Shown: positions 17,557-27,025, counted from the stretch's first letter. The stretch: DNA of 64,000 nt from JAPLST01 sp964397565 (GCA_964397565.1 CAYNJC010000012.1:55678-119677); one strand, 5' to 3'. Program-made: numbers and translations. The notes: generated by a model not told the origin, from the letters alone.

Positions 17557-19155
17557 TCAGGCCGATTCGGGTGAACGTTCAAAGAAATAATCAGGGCTGC
17601 TAAAGTCCCATTTTTCGCCGTGGAAGCGGGCCGGGTCGGCGGTGCAGGGCGGCGGCATAATGCGATAGGACAACTGGTCGCGGTTGCGCTTGCGGCCGAG
17701 GGCATACGCCTTGACGGCGTCGAGATAGTGGCGCACATCGGCCGGCGCGACGAGGCGGGCTTGGGCGGCGCGGGTGGCGCGCGCCTCGGCCAACACGCTG
17801 GTGTGAATGAAGCGGCCGAGGCGCAGCAGGCGCGCGCGCTCGAGTTCGCGGGTGCGGTCGAGCGAGCCGGTTTTTGGGGCCAAGATGCTGCCGAGGAAGG
17901 GCGGGCGCGCGACGCGTCTGCGCCAGTAAGTCGGGCGTGGTGGCGCGGCGCGGCGCGAGGGCGTGCCGCCGCCCGTGTCGTTGCGCAGATGCGCGCTGCC
18001 GATCAAGTCGTTCAGCCAGACGGAGACCTGCGCCAGCGCGGCCGTTGCCGGCATGCGCATCACCTCGCGCGTGCGGGTGCGCAAGGCCTGCATGCGAATG
18101 TTGCGCCGGCGGATGTCTTCGAGGTACTGGCGAATCTTGCGCACCAGTGCGCGGACATGCTCGTTGACCCGCTGGCATAGTTCAGCGAACAGGCCTTCCG
18201 GCGCAAAAAACGGGATCAGCTCGGTCAGCAATTCCTCGGCCGTGCGTAACTGATCGGCCCACGGCCCGACCAGCGGATTGGCCAGCAGATGTTCACGGGT
18301 GGCTTGCTGCGCCGTCTCGAGCAGGCGGCGCGCATCGCCGTCGCCCCAACTGCGCAGACGCCGATGCACCTCCGGCCCCAGCTTCGCCACCCGCTCCAAA
18401 TATTGATCGACGTAGCGATCCAGCCAGTCAATGATTTCGGGCAGCGTCTCGTATTGGAACGGGGCCGTGTTGAAGGCTGCAATGCGCGCGCCAAACTCGG
18501 TGATTTCGGTGGCGATCAGGCGGCACTTGCCGTCAATCTCGACAAAGCAGCGCGCCAGCCGCCGGAGCTGATCTTCGTCGAGACTGGCGTGCTTCTCACG
18601 CACGTGCTCGGCACGTTCCAGCTGTTCCTCGATGTCCAGCAGATGATCTTGATCCAACAAGACGCGTTCGAACTGCCGCGGCGCCCGCAGGCTGACCAGG
18701 CTGTCGAGCAGCACGCGCGTGTGGTCCGCCACGCGATAGAGAAATTTCTGCAGGCGTCGATCTGAAATGCGCTGCAGGCGATAGGGTTCGAGCCGGCGCT
18801 CGAGATTGCCCCAGGCGACCAGTTGATCCATGTCGGTGCGAAACATGGCCAGGGTGTAATCCGCGCTGGTCTGTTCCTCGACCGTCGGCTGGACCGCGTC
18901 GTAAATGTCATTGTGGTACTTCTCGATCTCATGCGCCTTGCGCCGCAGATAGAGAAAATACAAAATCGTGGCATACACGGCACGCCGATCGGAGCCCAGC
19001 CAGGCATACTGCTCGGCCGGCACAATCCCGATAAACGGGGCTTGCGGCGCGATGTCGCGAAACAAATCGAGCTGTGGCGCGATCTCGCGAAACAGCTCAC
19101 GCTGCGGCGCGCGCGCATCCGGCATCGGCATAAGGTTGTCAGGTATCTCGGTCAT
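17557..19155 (-). CDS. jetA: JetA-like kleisin (MukF-like) subunit
   Basis: 532 residues. The N-terminus has FIGIVPAEQYAWLGSDRRAV followed by an AVYATILYFLYLRRKAHEIEKYHNDIYDAV helical segment as in the JetA/MksF family; the rest is mostly helical with many Arg and Glu residues, and the C-terminus (about residues 440-532) is a probable winged helix that meets the SMC head. It is the first gene of the jetABC operon, 40 bases below a promoter at 19202-19230. Family members bridge SMC ATPase heads. Assignment rests on sequence pattern plus operon order. Confidence 0.85.
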   Translation of the reverse strand: MTEIPDNLMPMPDARAPQRELFREIAPQLDLFRDIAPQAPFIGIVPAEQYAWLGSDRRAVYATILYFLYLRRKAHEIEKYHNDIYDAVQPTVEEQTSADYTLAMFRTDMDQLVAWGNLERRLEPYRLQRISDRRLQKFLYRVADHTRVLLDSLVSLRAPRQFERVLLDQDHLLDIEEQLERAEHVREKHASLDEDQLRRLARCFVEIDGKCRLIATEITEFGARIAAFNTAPFQYETLPEIIDWLDRYVDQYLERVAKLGPEVHRRLRSWGDGDARRLLETAQQATREHLLANPLVGPWADQLRTAEELLTELIPFFAPEGLFAELCQRVNEHVRALVRKIRQYLEDIRRRNIRMQALRTRTREVMRMPATAALAQVSVWLNDLIGSAHLRNDTGGGTPSRRAAPPRPTYWRRRVARPPFLGSILAPKTGSLDRTRELERARLLRLGRFIHTSVLAEARATRAAQARLVAPADVRHYLDAVKAYALGRKRNRDQLSYRIMPPPCTADPARFHGEKWDFSSPDYFFERSPESA

Positions 19156-19201
19156 AGCATCGCGGAATCAAACCAAAACCAGCACTATCAAAACGCAAGA
19201 T

Positions 19202-19230
19202 AGTGTAGCAAATGATGCGCGAAAACGCAA
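19202..19230 (-). promoter_or_regulatory. Promoter of the jetABC operon, extended -10
   Basis: On the minus strand TTGCGT (19230-19225), 17-base spacer, TACACT (19207-19202), with TTGC directly ahead of the -10 as in other promoters here. The start is predicted about 40 bases ahead of jetA. Confidence 0.65.
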
Positions 19231-19237
19231 CGTGTGT

Positions 19238-19260
19238 AATTCTTTCGCGGCGAAAGAATT
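19238..19260. repeat. Dispersed palindrome, copy 2 (perfect)
   Basis: Perfect 11-base arms AATTCTTTCGC / GCGAAAGAATT around one G. It lies immediately upstream of the jet promoter. Confidence 0.8.
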
Positions 19261-19329
19261 AAGGGTTGATGAGAATCTCGCGGCCAAAGAAATCACCGCG
19301 GACTTGTGCAACGTGGTGCTACACTCCAA

Positions 19330-19349
19330 AATTCTTTCGCCGCGAAAGA
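19330..19349. repeat. Dispersed palindrome, copy 3 (one arm shortened)
   Basis: AATTCTTTCGC, C, GCGAAAGA; overlaps the end of the beta-helix gene's 3' side, possibly acting as its terminator. Confidence 0.65.
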
Positions 19350-19352
19350 CTA

Positions 19353-21365
19353 TCAGCGGAAGTACTCTTGCATAATCTGCCCGCCGGCCCGCGTCCGGCG
19401 TCCCGTCGGCACCAGCAAAATCTCGACCGCGGGCGCGGCCGCCGACGGCAACTGCGCCGGCACCAGCGCGACAATGTACGCCGCGGGCATGTGCACCCAG
19501 GTGGTCAGCAGCAGTTGAGTCTTGTAGATCGCTTTTTTCTTGTTGTACTTCTCGGTGTAATTCACGGTGGCGACTTTTTTCAGCTTGTACTTCCAGACCG
19601 TTTTGTTTTTGTTGCTGGTCATGGTGTAGGGTCCGCAGATGGTTTGCAGGGTCGCTGCATCTTTGACGACCAGGTTATACCCATTTCTGAAATACGGGCC
19701 GAGGAGCGGGGTAAGCTCCTTGCCTTTGAGTTTGTCACTGGTCTTGCCGGGCTTGAACACCCACGTGGCGGCGGCCACGGGCTGCATCGGCAACACGTAG
19801 CCGCTATCCGGCAGGCTGTAGGCGCTCCAACCGCTGGTGTTGCCCGCGCGCACCCAGTAATAGTAGCGCGTGCCCAGGGTAACCGCCATGTCGACAAATG
19901 CATTTGACGGCGTCTGCAGCAGTTCGACCGGCGCACCGTTGGTCGGCGACGCCAGCCGCGCGAGCGCGTACCACTGCGCATCCCGCGCGCTGCTCCAGGT
20001 GACAATGATTTTGTTGGTGTAGGTGCCGTCGCTGGCGCTGATGCTGGCCGGCACATCCGGCAGGGGTGGCAGACCGGCATAGCCATAATCGCCGCCACCC
20101 AAGGTGCCCCAACCATAGCGGTTGTGGCCTTTGACCCAATAGTAATAGCGCGTGCTCTGCGCCAGCGCAACGGTGTCGGTGAAGCATGGCACGGTGTTGT
20201 CGGCCGTGAGCTGCTCGGCCTGCGCGGGGTCGGCATTGGTGGTGCGGTAGACGGCGTACAGGTCGGCCGCGTCCAGCGCGTTCCAGCCCACGACGATGGC
20301 GTCCGGGGCTATGCCTTTGCTGGCCGAGACACCCGTCGGCGCCGGCGGCATCGGCAGCGAATCGGCATATTCATACGCGCCCATGTCAACCGTCTCATAT
20401 AAGATCCGCGCATGACAGTCAATGTCCACCGCATTCGTCATCCACTCCTGATTCTGACCGGCATTGATGCAGGGCGATTGCACCGTGAGTTGATACGCGC
20501 CACCCGCCGCGCCGACAAAGAGCGGATTGGTGCAGAGCGTGCCCAACGCCAGATATTCGGCGGTGTCGAAGCGCGGGTCATCCGTGCAACAATACACCGG
20601 TAGCACCCCGATGTCGGGCATCTGCGCCGCGCCCGGTGTGCCATTGAACGCGACGATCGAGTTGCTGATACTCGCGATGGCACCGGCGATGCCAACCGAG
20701 CTGTTGTTGCGGATCGTGCAGCTTTCAACGGCGCCATACGTGCAGTTGTCCAGCCCCTTCTGGTTGCTGTAAATGACATTGTTGCGCAAGGTGCCGCCGC
20801 AGCCATAGAGGCCACTCATGCTGTTGTCATACACGTGATTGTTCTGGATCGTCCCGCTGCAGTACACAATGCCATAGCGGCAATTGCGGATGGTATTGCT
20901 GACCAGCTCGCCATCGCAGGCATCAATCGCACTGGCGATCATGGTTGGCGATTCCGACGGCCCGACGAAATTGTAGAGGAGGTTGTTGGCGATGGTGGCG
21001 CGCGTGCCTCTGCCCCAGATGCCCCACCAGGCGTTGCTGCCGGTCAGGGCAAAGCCATTCAAGCGGCATTCCGGCCCTTCCGTGCCATCGAAGATAACCA
21101 CTTCATCATATGGTTTTCCGCAGCGCAAGACGACCGAGGCGACATAGCTGGCCGAGTTCGGGTCAAAACTGTGGACATTGAGATTCTTGCCGCGGAAATA
21201 GACTGGCCCGTAGTACGTGCCGGGGTAGACCTCGACTTCGTCGCCACTGCTGGCAAATTCCACCGCGCTCGAGACTGAATTGAACTGCAGCCCGGCCCCG
21301 ACTTGGTAGAGCGTCGCATAGCCGCTCGCACAGCACACTAGCACACTCATCAGCATCGCACGCAT
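19353..21365 (-). CDS. Exported right-handed beta-helix protein with FN3 domains
   Basis: 670 residues with a signal peptide (MRAMLMSVLVCCASGYA). Residues about 20-320 form a right-handed beta-helix (repeats such as NNLLYNF, NTIRNC, NNHVYDN, NNVIYSN) ending in a choice-of-anchor-Q-like stretch SPCINAGQNQEWMTNAVDID and VDMGAYEY. Two fibronectin type III domains follow (about 345-430 and 437-525, each ending YYYWV-GxN). The C-terminal 120 residues hold a Lys-rich domain with WKYKLKK that also occurs at the N-terminus of the SUMF1 protein at 46973. The ATG follows GGGGAG. Surface or secreted protein, probably adhesion or polysaccharide contact; no catalytic residues assigned. Confidence 0.82.
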   Translation of the reverse strand: MRAMLMSVLVCCASGYATLYQVGAGLQFNSVSSAVEFASSGDEVEVYPGTYYGPVYFRGKNLNVHSFDPNSASYVASVVLRCGKPYDEVVIFDGTEGPECRLNGFALTGSNAWWGIWGRGTRATIANNLLYNFVGPSESPTMIASAIDACDGELVSNTIRNCRYGIVYCSGTIQNNHVYDNSMSGLYGCGGTLRNNVIYSNQKGLDNCTYGAVESCTIRNNSSVGIAGAIASISNSIVAFNGTPGAAQMPDIGVLPVYCCTDDPRFDTAEYLALGTLCTNPLFVGAAGGAYQLTVQSPCINAGQNQEWMTNAVDIDCHARILYETVDMGAYEYADSLPMPPAPTGVSASKGIAPDAIVVGWNALDAADLYAVYRTTNADPAQAEQLTADNTVPCFTDTVALAQSTRYYYWVKGHNRYGWGTLGGGDYGYAGLPPLPDVPASISASDGTYTNKIIVTWSSARDAQWYALARLASPTNGAPVELLQTPSNAFVDMAVTLGTRYYYWVRAGNTSGWSAYSLPDSGYVLPMQPVAAATWVFKPGKTSDKLKGKELTPLLGPYFRNGYNLVVKDAATLQTICGPYTMTSNKNKTVWKYKLKKVATVNYTEKYNKKKAIYKTQLLLTTWVHMPAAYIVALVPAQLPSAAAPAVEILLVPTGRRTRAGGQIMQEYFR

Positions 21366-21430
21366 ACTTTCTCCCCGTGTGTCGTCGAATAAAGGCAGAC
21401 CGGCACCGTAAAACAGTGCCGAACAAAGTT

Positions 21431-21463
21431 AGTATAGCAAAAGCGCGCCGGAATTGCTATACT
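21431..21463. promoter_or_regulatory. Symmetric divergent promoter (extended -10 boxes)
   Basis: Inverted repeat AGTATAGCAA (21431-21440) / TTGCTATACT (21454-21463). Each arm supplies an extended -10 (TGC-TATACT) while the other arm's TAGCAA falls 17 bases away at the -35 position. It lies between the beta-helix gene (minus) and the TPR gene (plus). Confidence 0.6.
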
Positions 21464-21498
21464 TTCTTTCTGATGCTACGCTTGGTAAATGAACATTT

Positions 21499-22704
21499 AT
21501 GCACCCGCTGACTGACCACCAATCCTGCCGTTTGCGGTTGACCCGCGCCGTCGTCTGCGCGGCGGGTTGGCTGCTGCTCGCGCTGGGGCACAGCCACGCG
21601 GCCGCGCCCAGCCCAGCCCTGCAGTCGGCGCAGGCGCACGTCGACCTCGGGCAGTTTGTCGCCGAGATGCGCGATTTCGAGCGCGCCGCCCAGCACTTCG
21701 AGGAGGCGCTGGCCCAGGCGCCGCGCTCGAAGGCGGTGATGTTCACGCTCGGCGCGCTGTATCAGAAAATCGGCGCGCTCGACAAAGCGGCGGCGGTCTA
21801 CACCAATCTGCTGGCGCGGTTCCCGAAAGACGCGGACGGGTACGTCTGCCTCGGCAACGTGCGCCTGCTGCAGGAGCGCCTGCCGGAGGCGATTCGGGCT
21901 TACGAAACGGCGGTCTCGTTTCATTCGACGCACGCCCTGGCCTTGCGCAATCTTGGTTATGCCTACTTGCGCGACGGCGATGCGGCGCTGGCCGCGTCCT
22001 ATTTGTCGCAGGCCACCAAGGCAAATCCGACCAATGCCCTGGCTTGGTTCGATCTCGGCATGGCGTATTTCGCGGCCGCCAAGCCCCACACCGCCCGGCG
22101 CGCGTTCCGGCGCGGGCTGCTGATGAACAATAGCAGCGAGGCCAAGCTGACGTTCACCGAGGCGCTCGACCAGCAAGTCGGGCCGCTGCTCGACCAAGCC
22201 ATCGCGGCCTATCGCAGCAATGATTTTGCGGGCGCGGCGACAATTCTGGAGGCGCTGACCGAAGCGTACCCCGAATATGCCCGCGCGCAGGCCTATCGCG
22301 GCCATGTCTATAATCACCAACGCCCGCCGCGCACGGCCGAGGCCGAGCAAGCCTATCGCGCCGCCTTGGCCGCGCGCGCCTTCACCACCTTGTCGCCCGA
22401 CGACACGGCCGTGGTCTTCGATAGTCTCGGCATGCTACGCTTGGACGTCAACGATTTTGACGGCGCCGAATATTTGTTCCGCGAAGCAACCTTGCAGGAA
22501 TCGCGCTACCCCGTCGCCTATTTCAATTATGGCCTGATGCTGGCCCGGCGCGAATTGTTTGCCGCCGCCGCCGTCGCGTTTGCCGATGCCGCCCGACGTG
22601 ATCGTACGTTGCTGGCGTACACCGCGCGGCACCCCTTGTTGGGCCCGTTCCGTGCCTCGGTGGCCTACACAAATCTGCTGGCAACCATGTCCAACGAACC
22701 ATGA
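21499..22704 (+). CDS. Exported TPR-repeat protein
   Basis: 401 residues. A signal peptide (RAVVCAAGWLLLALGHSHA) is followed by about eight tetratricopeptide repeats between residues 40 and 390, visible as A..Y..A, LG..Y and FPKDADGYVCLGN-type helices; one gap near residue 215 holds SSEAKLTFTEALDQ. TPR proteins act as periplasmic scaffolds. It opens the long plus-strand run and is separated from the phosphohexomutase by 10 bases. No ribosome site is obvious before the ATG. Specific partner unknown. Confidence 0.8.
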   Translation: MHPLTDHQSCRLRLTRAVVCAAGWLLLALGHSHAAAPSPALQSAQAHVDLGQFVAEMRDFERAAQHFEEALAQAPRSKAVMFTLGALYQKIGALDKAAAVYTNLLARFPKDADGYVCLGNVRLLQERLPEAIRAYETAVSFHSTHALALRNLGYAYLRDGDAALAASYLSQATKANPTNALAWFDLGMAYFAAAKPHTARRAFRRGLLMNNSSEAKLTFTEALDQQVGPLLDQAIAAYRSNDFAGAATILEALTEAYPEYARAQAYRGHVYNHQRPPRTAEAEQAYRAALAARAFTTLSPDDTAVVFDSLGMLRLDVNDFDGAEYLFREATLQESRYPVAYFNYGLMLARRELFAAAAVAFADAARRDRTLLAYTARHPLLGPFRASVAYTNLLATMSNEP

Positions 22705-22714
22705 ACCAGCACGC

Positions 22715-24121
22715 ATGACACCCATTCATTTTGGCACCTCCGGCTGGCGCGCCATTCTCAGCGACGAATTCACGTTCGCCAATGTCGCGCGCGCCCTGGA
22801 CGCGATCACCCTGTTCCTTCGCCGCGAAAAGCTGGCGGACCGGGCGGTGGTGATCGGCAGCGACACCCGCTTTCTCTCTGATCAACTCCGCCAGTTTGCG
22901 GCCGCGCGTCTCAGCGCGCATGGCCTCGATGTGCTGGTCACCGCGCGCGATTGCCCGACGCCGGTGATTGCGTTTGTGATCCGCAGTCGCGGCCTGGCCG
23001 GCGGCATCAATTTTACCGCCAGTCACAATCCGCCCGAGTATCAAGGCCTCAAGTTCAACCCGCACACTGGCGCGCCGGCCGACACGCGCACGACCACGGC
23101 CATCGAGGCGTTGCTGGATGTGCCCGTCCCGCCGGTCGGCCGCAGCGGGCAGATCGCGACGATTGACCCACGGGCGGCGTATTTCACCGAACTGGACAAG
23201 TTCATTGATCTGCCAACGATTCGCGCGGCGCGCTTGCGGGTTGCCTGCGATGTGCTGTACGGCACCGGCCGCGGTTATCTGGACGAGTATTTGCGGCGCG
23301 CCGGGGCGGACGTGACCGCCTTGCATGACTGGATCAATCCCCTGTTCGGCGGGCGCCGGCCCGAGCCCGCACCCGAGAATCTCGAGGAGCTGGTGCAACG
23401 GGTCAAGGACGATGCGCTTGACCTGGGGCTCAGCACCGATGGCGACGCCGATCGTTTTGGCATCGTGGATCGCGGCGGCGTGTTCTATCACGCCAACCAA
23501 GTGCTGTGTTTGACCGCCTGGCATCTGTTCCGCAATCGCGGCAAGCGCGGGCGGATCGTGCGCACCGTCGCCACGACCGGCTACTTGGATCGCATGGCGG
23601 CCTATCTGGGCGTGGAGGTGGTCGAGGTGCCGGTCGGCTTCAAATACATCGGCCCGCTGATTGATGCCGGCAATGTGTTGGTCGGCGGCGAAGAAAGCGG
23701 CGGGCTTTCGATCGGCGGGCATCTTCCCGAAAAAGACGGGATTCTGGCCTGCACCATGATGGCTGAATTGGTCGCGCATGAACGCAAGAGTCTGACGCAG
23801 ATCTGGGCCGATATTGCCGCCGCCATCGGCCCGCTCTGGACCGACCGCGTTGACCTGACGCTCACCCACGCCGGCAAGCAGCGCCTGCTCGACACCCTCG
23901 CCGCCGCGCCGAAGGATCGCTTCCTCGAGCGCGCCGTCGTCTCGTTCAACGGTAGCGACGGCTTCAAGTTCCGTTTCAATGATGCCGAATGGGTGTTGAT
24001 CCGCCCGTCCGGCACCGAACCCATTCTGCGCTGCTACTTCGAGAGCGACACGGCTGCCAAGGGCGCACGGATGAAAGACGCCGTGCAGCACTTCGTCGCA
24101 AGCGTTCTGGCGGCACCGTGA
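22715..24121 (+). CDS. Phosphoglucomutase/phosphomannomutase family protein
   Basis: 468 residues from the ATG at 22715 (MTPIHFGTSGWRA); an open frame reaching 22559 overlaps the TPR gene and is rejected. Active-site landmarks are all present: TASHNP with the phosphoserine (near residue 101), DGDADRFG metal loop (near 242), GGEESGG sugar loop (near 325) and RPSGTEP phosphate loop (near 431). It interconverts hexose-1- and hexose-6-phosphates for glycogen, cell-wall or LPS sugar supply, and could process glucose-1-phosphate from the cellobiose phosphorylase at 43996. Glucose versus mannose preference cannot be read from sequence. Confidence 0.92.
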   Translation: MTPIHFGTSGWRAILSDEFTFANVARALDAITLFLRREKLADRAVVIGSDTRFLSDQLRQFAAARLSAHGLDVLVTARDCPTPVIAFVIRSRGLAGGINFTASHNPPEYQGLKFNPHTGAPADTRTTTAIEALLDVPVPPVGRSGQIATIDPRAAYFTELDKFIDLPTIRAARLRVACDVLYGTGRGYLDEYLRRAGADVTALHDWINPLFGGRRPEPAPENLEELVQRVKDDALDLGLSTDGDADRFGIVDRGGVFYHANQVLCLTAWHLFRNRGKRGRIVRTVATTGYLDRMAAYLGVEVVEVPVGFKYIGPLIDAGNVLVGGEESGGLSIGGHLPEKDGILACTMMAELVAHERKSLTQIWADIAAAIGPLWTDRVDLTLTHAGKQRLLDTLAAAPKDRFLERAVVSFNGSDGFKFRFNDAEWVLIRPSGTEPILRCYFESDTAAKGARMKDAVQHFVASVLAAP

Positions 24122-24146
24122 ACGCACCGCACCCTGAGGCAACACG

Positions 24147-25349
24147 GTGAGCGACGCGCCCATCCGTCTGGCCATCATCGGCAGCACCGGCTCGATCGGG
24201 CGCAATGCGTTGGATGTCGTGCGCCAACACCGCGCACGTTACACCGTGGTCGCGCTGGCCGCCCACAGCAATGCGGCGGTGCTGCTCGAGCAAGTGCGTG
24301 AGTTTGCGCCGCGCGCGATTGGCATCATCGACCCGGCCGCGGCGGCGACCCTGCGCGCGGCGCTGCCGGGCCGCGCGCTGCAAGTCGGCCCGGCCGCCGT
24401 GGCCGCCATGGCCGGTGCGGACGATACTGATACTGTTTTAGTATCAGTTAGCGGCGTGGCCGGGCTCGCCCCGGCCCTGGCCGCCGTGCGGGCAGGAAAA
24501 CGCCTGGCGCTCGCCACCAAAGAAGTGCTGGTTGCCGCCGGCGCGCTGGTGCTCGAGGAAGCCCGCCGGCATCATGCCGAAATCCTGCCGGTCGACAGCG
24601 AACATTCCGCCATCTTCCAATGCATGCAAGCCGCCGGCACCCAGGGCTGCGGCAATGTCGAGCGCTTGATCCTGACCGCCTCGGGCGGGCCGTTCCGCAC
24701 CCGCACCCGTGCCGAATTGGGCGGCGTCAGCGCGCGCGAGGCGCTGGCCCATCCCACCTGGCGGATGGGCAGCAAAGTCTCGATTGACTCCGCCACCATG
24801 ATGAACAAGGGGCTCGAAGTCATCGAAGCGCGCTGGTTGTTTGACATCCCGGCCGCGCGCATCGCGGTGGTGATTCATCCGCAATCGGTGGTGCATTCGC
24901 TGGTCGAATTTTGCGACGGCAGCATGGTGGCGCAGTTGTCCTCGCCGGACATGCGCACGCCGATCTTATATGCCTTGAGCTACCCCGCACGCCACCCCTT
25001 GCGTGTGCCGCGGCTGGATCTGGTGCAGCTGCGCGAATTGACCTTTTTCGAACCGAATCACGCGGTCTTCCCCTGCCTGGGCTTGGCCTATGCGGCGCTC
25101 CAGCGCGGCGGCACCGCGCCGGCCGTGTTGAACGCCGCCAATGAAGTCGCCGTGCAACGCTTCCTGCGCGATGAAATCGCCTTTCTCGACATTCCCTGCA
25201 CGATCGAAAAAACGCTGTCGGCGCATACCGTCGTCAGTGCGCCGACGTTGGAGGATATTCTCGCCGCCGATGCATGGGCGCGCGGCGTCGCCGCCGCAAC
25301 CGTCTGTGCCACTCCGCACACTGCAAACCAAAACCCGCACCCAACCTGA
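24147..25349 (+). CDS. dxr: 1-deoxy-D-xylulose-5-phosphate reductoisomerase
   Basis: 400 residues, normal length. IIGSTGSIGRNALDVVRQH is the NADPH loop, LATKEVLVAAG near residue 120 and LPVDSEHSAIFQ near 148 are the catalytic-site motifs (Asp and Glu metal ligands), and SKVSIDSATMMNKGLEVIEA near 208 is the substrate loop. Dxr makes MEP, the first committed isoprenoid intermediate of the non-mevalonate pathway. The start is GTG with TGAGG at 24133-24137 ahead of it. Its stop overlaps the rseP start by one base (TGATG). A perfect 9-base inverted repeat lies inside at 24426-24448. Confidence 0.95.
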   Translation: MSDAPIRLAIIGSTGSIGRNALDVVRQHRARYTVVALAAHSNAAVLLEQVREFAPRAIGIIDPAAAATLRAALPGRALQVGPAAVAAMAGADDTDTVLVSVSGVAGLAPALAAVRAGKRLALATKEVLVAAGALVLEEARRHHAEILPVDSEHSAIFQCMQAAGTQGCGNVERLILTASGGPFRTRTRAELGGVSAREALAHPTWRMGSKVSIDSATMMNKGLEVIEARWLFDIPAARIAVVIHPQSVVHSLVEFCDGSMVAQLSSPDMRTPILYALSYPARHPLRVPRLDLVQLRELTFFEPNHAVFPCLGLAYAALQRGGTAPAVLNAANEVAVQRFLRDEIAFLDIPCTIEKTLSAHTVVSAPTLEDILAADAWARGVAAATVCATPHTANQNPHPT

Positions 25350-27025
25350 TGATACTATCCCTTTTGATTTTTCTGGCCGTGTTAGGCGTGATTGTCTTTG
25401 TGCATGAGCTCGGTCATTTCTTGGTAGCAAAATGGGCGGGTGTGTACGTGGACTGTTTTTCGTTGGGCTTTGGGCCGCGCCTGATCGGCATCACCATTGG
25501 CGAAACCGAATACCGTCTCTCGGCGATTCCCTTGGGCGGTTACGTGCGCATGGCCGGCCAGAGCGACACGGCCGAAGATGTCGAGCGCGAAGCGGCCGAA
25601 CGCTATGCCCAAGTGCCGGCCGCGCGGCGTTTTGACAAGAAGCCGGTGCTGACGCGCATGGCGATTATCGTGGCCGGTCCGTTGATGAACTTGTTGTTCG
25701 CCGTGCCCGTGGTGTTTGTCTTGCTGGTCACTGGTGAGCAGCAACCGTTGACGCTGGATGCCACCACCATCGGGCGGATCTTGCCCGCCTCACCAGCGGC
25801 TCAGGCCGGCCTGCGGCCGGGCGACCGGATGCTGACCGCGAATGGCGTCCCGCTTTATTCATGGCAGCAATGGAAGCATAGCGCGCTCGCCAGCATCGGC
25901 CAACCGCTGCCGCTCACGTATCTGCGCGGCATGCATACCAACACGGTCACGGTCACGCCCCGGATCGACGTTGCGCGCGGCTTCATCGGCATTGGGGTGG
26001 ACCAGCTGGAGCGCGCGCAGGTTGTCGCGATCGGGTCGAACACGCCGGCGGCGCGCAGCGCGTTGCGCGTGGGGGATGTGATTGATCGCCTGATTGGGGT
26101 GCGGGCGCAGACGCTCTCGCGGGATGCGCTGCTCGATGCGATTCGCGCGCGGCCGAACATTCTGCTGAAACTGGGGGTCACCCGCGTTCCGCCCACCCGC
26201 TTCGTCACGGACAGCACCCACGGCACGACCACCGAAGTGCTGGTCACACCGGAGCGCATCGGCCGCCTGGCACACTGCGACGTGTATGGCGATGTCATCC
26301 TGGTGGCCGACGATGCGCCCAGTAACTTTGTGGCGCGCAGCGGCGACCGGTTGGTGCGCATCAATGACCGGGTCGTGGCCGCCAACGAGCTGGACGCGTA
26401 CATTCGCGCGTTGCCGACCGGCGCGGTGGCGGTCGTGCTTGAACGCCTCGAAACCATTCGTTGGCGCATCTTCAAGCGGCGCAGTCTGACCAACGCCATC
26501 CTGCGCGTGGCCGACAGTGGCATGCTCGGCGTGCAGCTCGGGTCCGCCGAGCAGCGGGTCTACTATCGCCCGCGTGCGGCCCTGAGTCAGAGTGTGCGCG
26601 AGAGTTATCAGATGGTGTGTGATACGCTGCGAAGTTTTGTCATCATCGTGCGCGAGCGGATCGGGATCAAGGCCTTGTCCGGGCCGGTTGCCATTGCGCG
26701 CATGACCGGCGCCGCCGCCCAGAGCGGCTTCGACGTGCTGCTGCGCCTGGTGCTGCTGATTACGGTCAATCTTGGCATCATCAATCTGGCGCCGCTGCCG
26801 GTGCTGGACGGTGGCTGCTTGGTGCTGCTGCTGATTGAAGGCGTGTGCCGGCGGCCGTTGCCGCTCGCGCTGCAAATCTGGATTCAGAAATTCGGTCTGT
26901 TCGTCCTGCTGGCCTTGCTGGCCTTTGTGATGTACAATGATATCGTGCAATGGTTGGAGAGCAAAGAAACTTTGTGCGTTGGGTTGGGCACGGTGTACGA
27001 CGCTCTTGCCCGCCTGCGCCACTAA
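25349..27025 (+). CDS. rseP: RseP-type site-2 intramembrane metalloprotease
   Basis: 558 residues from the ATG at 25349, overlapping the dxr stop by one base. The zinc motif HELGH is at residues 19-23 inside the first membrane segment, followed by the family's GFGPRLIG and IPLGGYVRMAG. Two to three PDZ-like domains span about residues 135-400, and NLAPLPVLDGG near residue 480 gives the second metal-ligand motif in the last membrane segments. It is about 100 residues longer than E. coli RseP (450), the extra length lying in the periplasmic PDZ region. It cleaves anti-sigma factors and signal-peptide remnants; dxr-rseP adjacency is widespread. Confidence 0.93.
   Translation: MILSLLIFLAVLGVIVFVHELGHFLVAKWAGVYVDCFSLGFGPRLIGITIGETEYRLSAIPLGGYVRMAGQSDTAEDVEREAAERYAQVPAARRFDKKPVLTRMAIIVAGPLMNLLFAVPVVFVLLVTGEQQPLTLDATTIGRILPASPAAQAGLRPGDRMLTANGVPLYSWQQWKHSALASIGQPLPLTYLRGMHTNTVTVTPRIDVARGFIGIGVDQLERAQVVAIGSNTPAARSALRVGDVIDRLIGVRAQTLSRDALLDAIRARPNILLKLGVTRVPPTRFVTDSTHGTTTEVLVTPERIGRLAHCDVYGDVILVADDAPSNFVARSGDRLVRINDRVVAANELDAYIRALPTGAVAVVLERLETIRWRIFKRRSLTNAILRVADSGMLGVQLGSAEQRVYYRPRAALSQSVRESYQMVCDTLRSFVIIVRERIGIKALSGPVAIARMTGAAAQSGFDVLLRLVLLITVNLGIINLAPLPVLDGGCLVLLLIEGVCRRPLPLALQIWIQKFGLFVLLALLAFVMYNDIVQWLESKETLCVGLGTVYDALARLRH

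Noticed and set aside
22523..24205. 560-codon minus-strand open frame
   Set aside because: Antisense to the phosphohexomutase, which has all four active-site loops.
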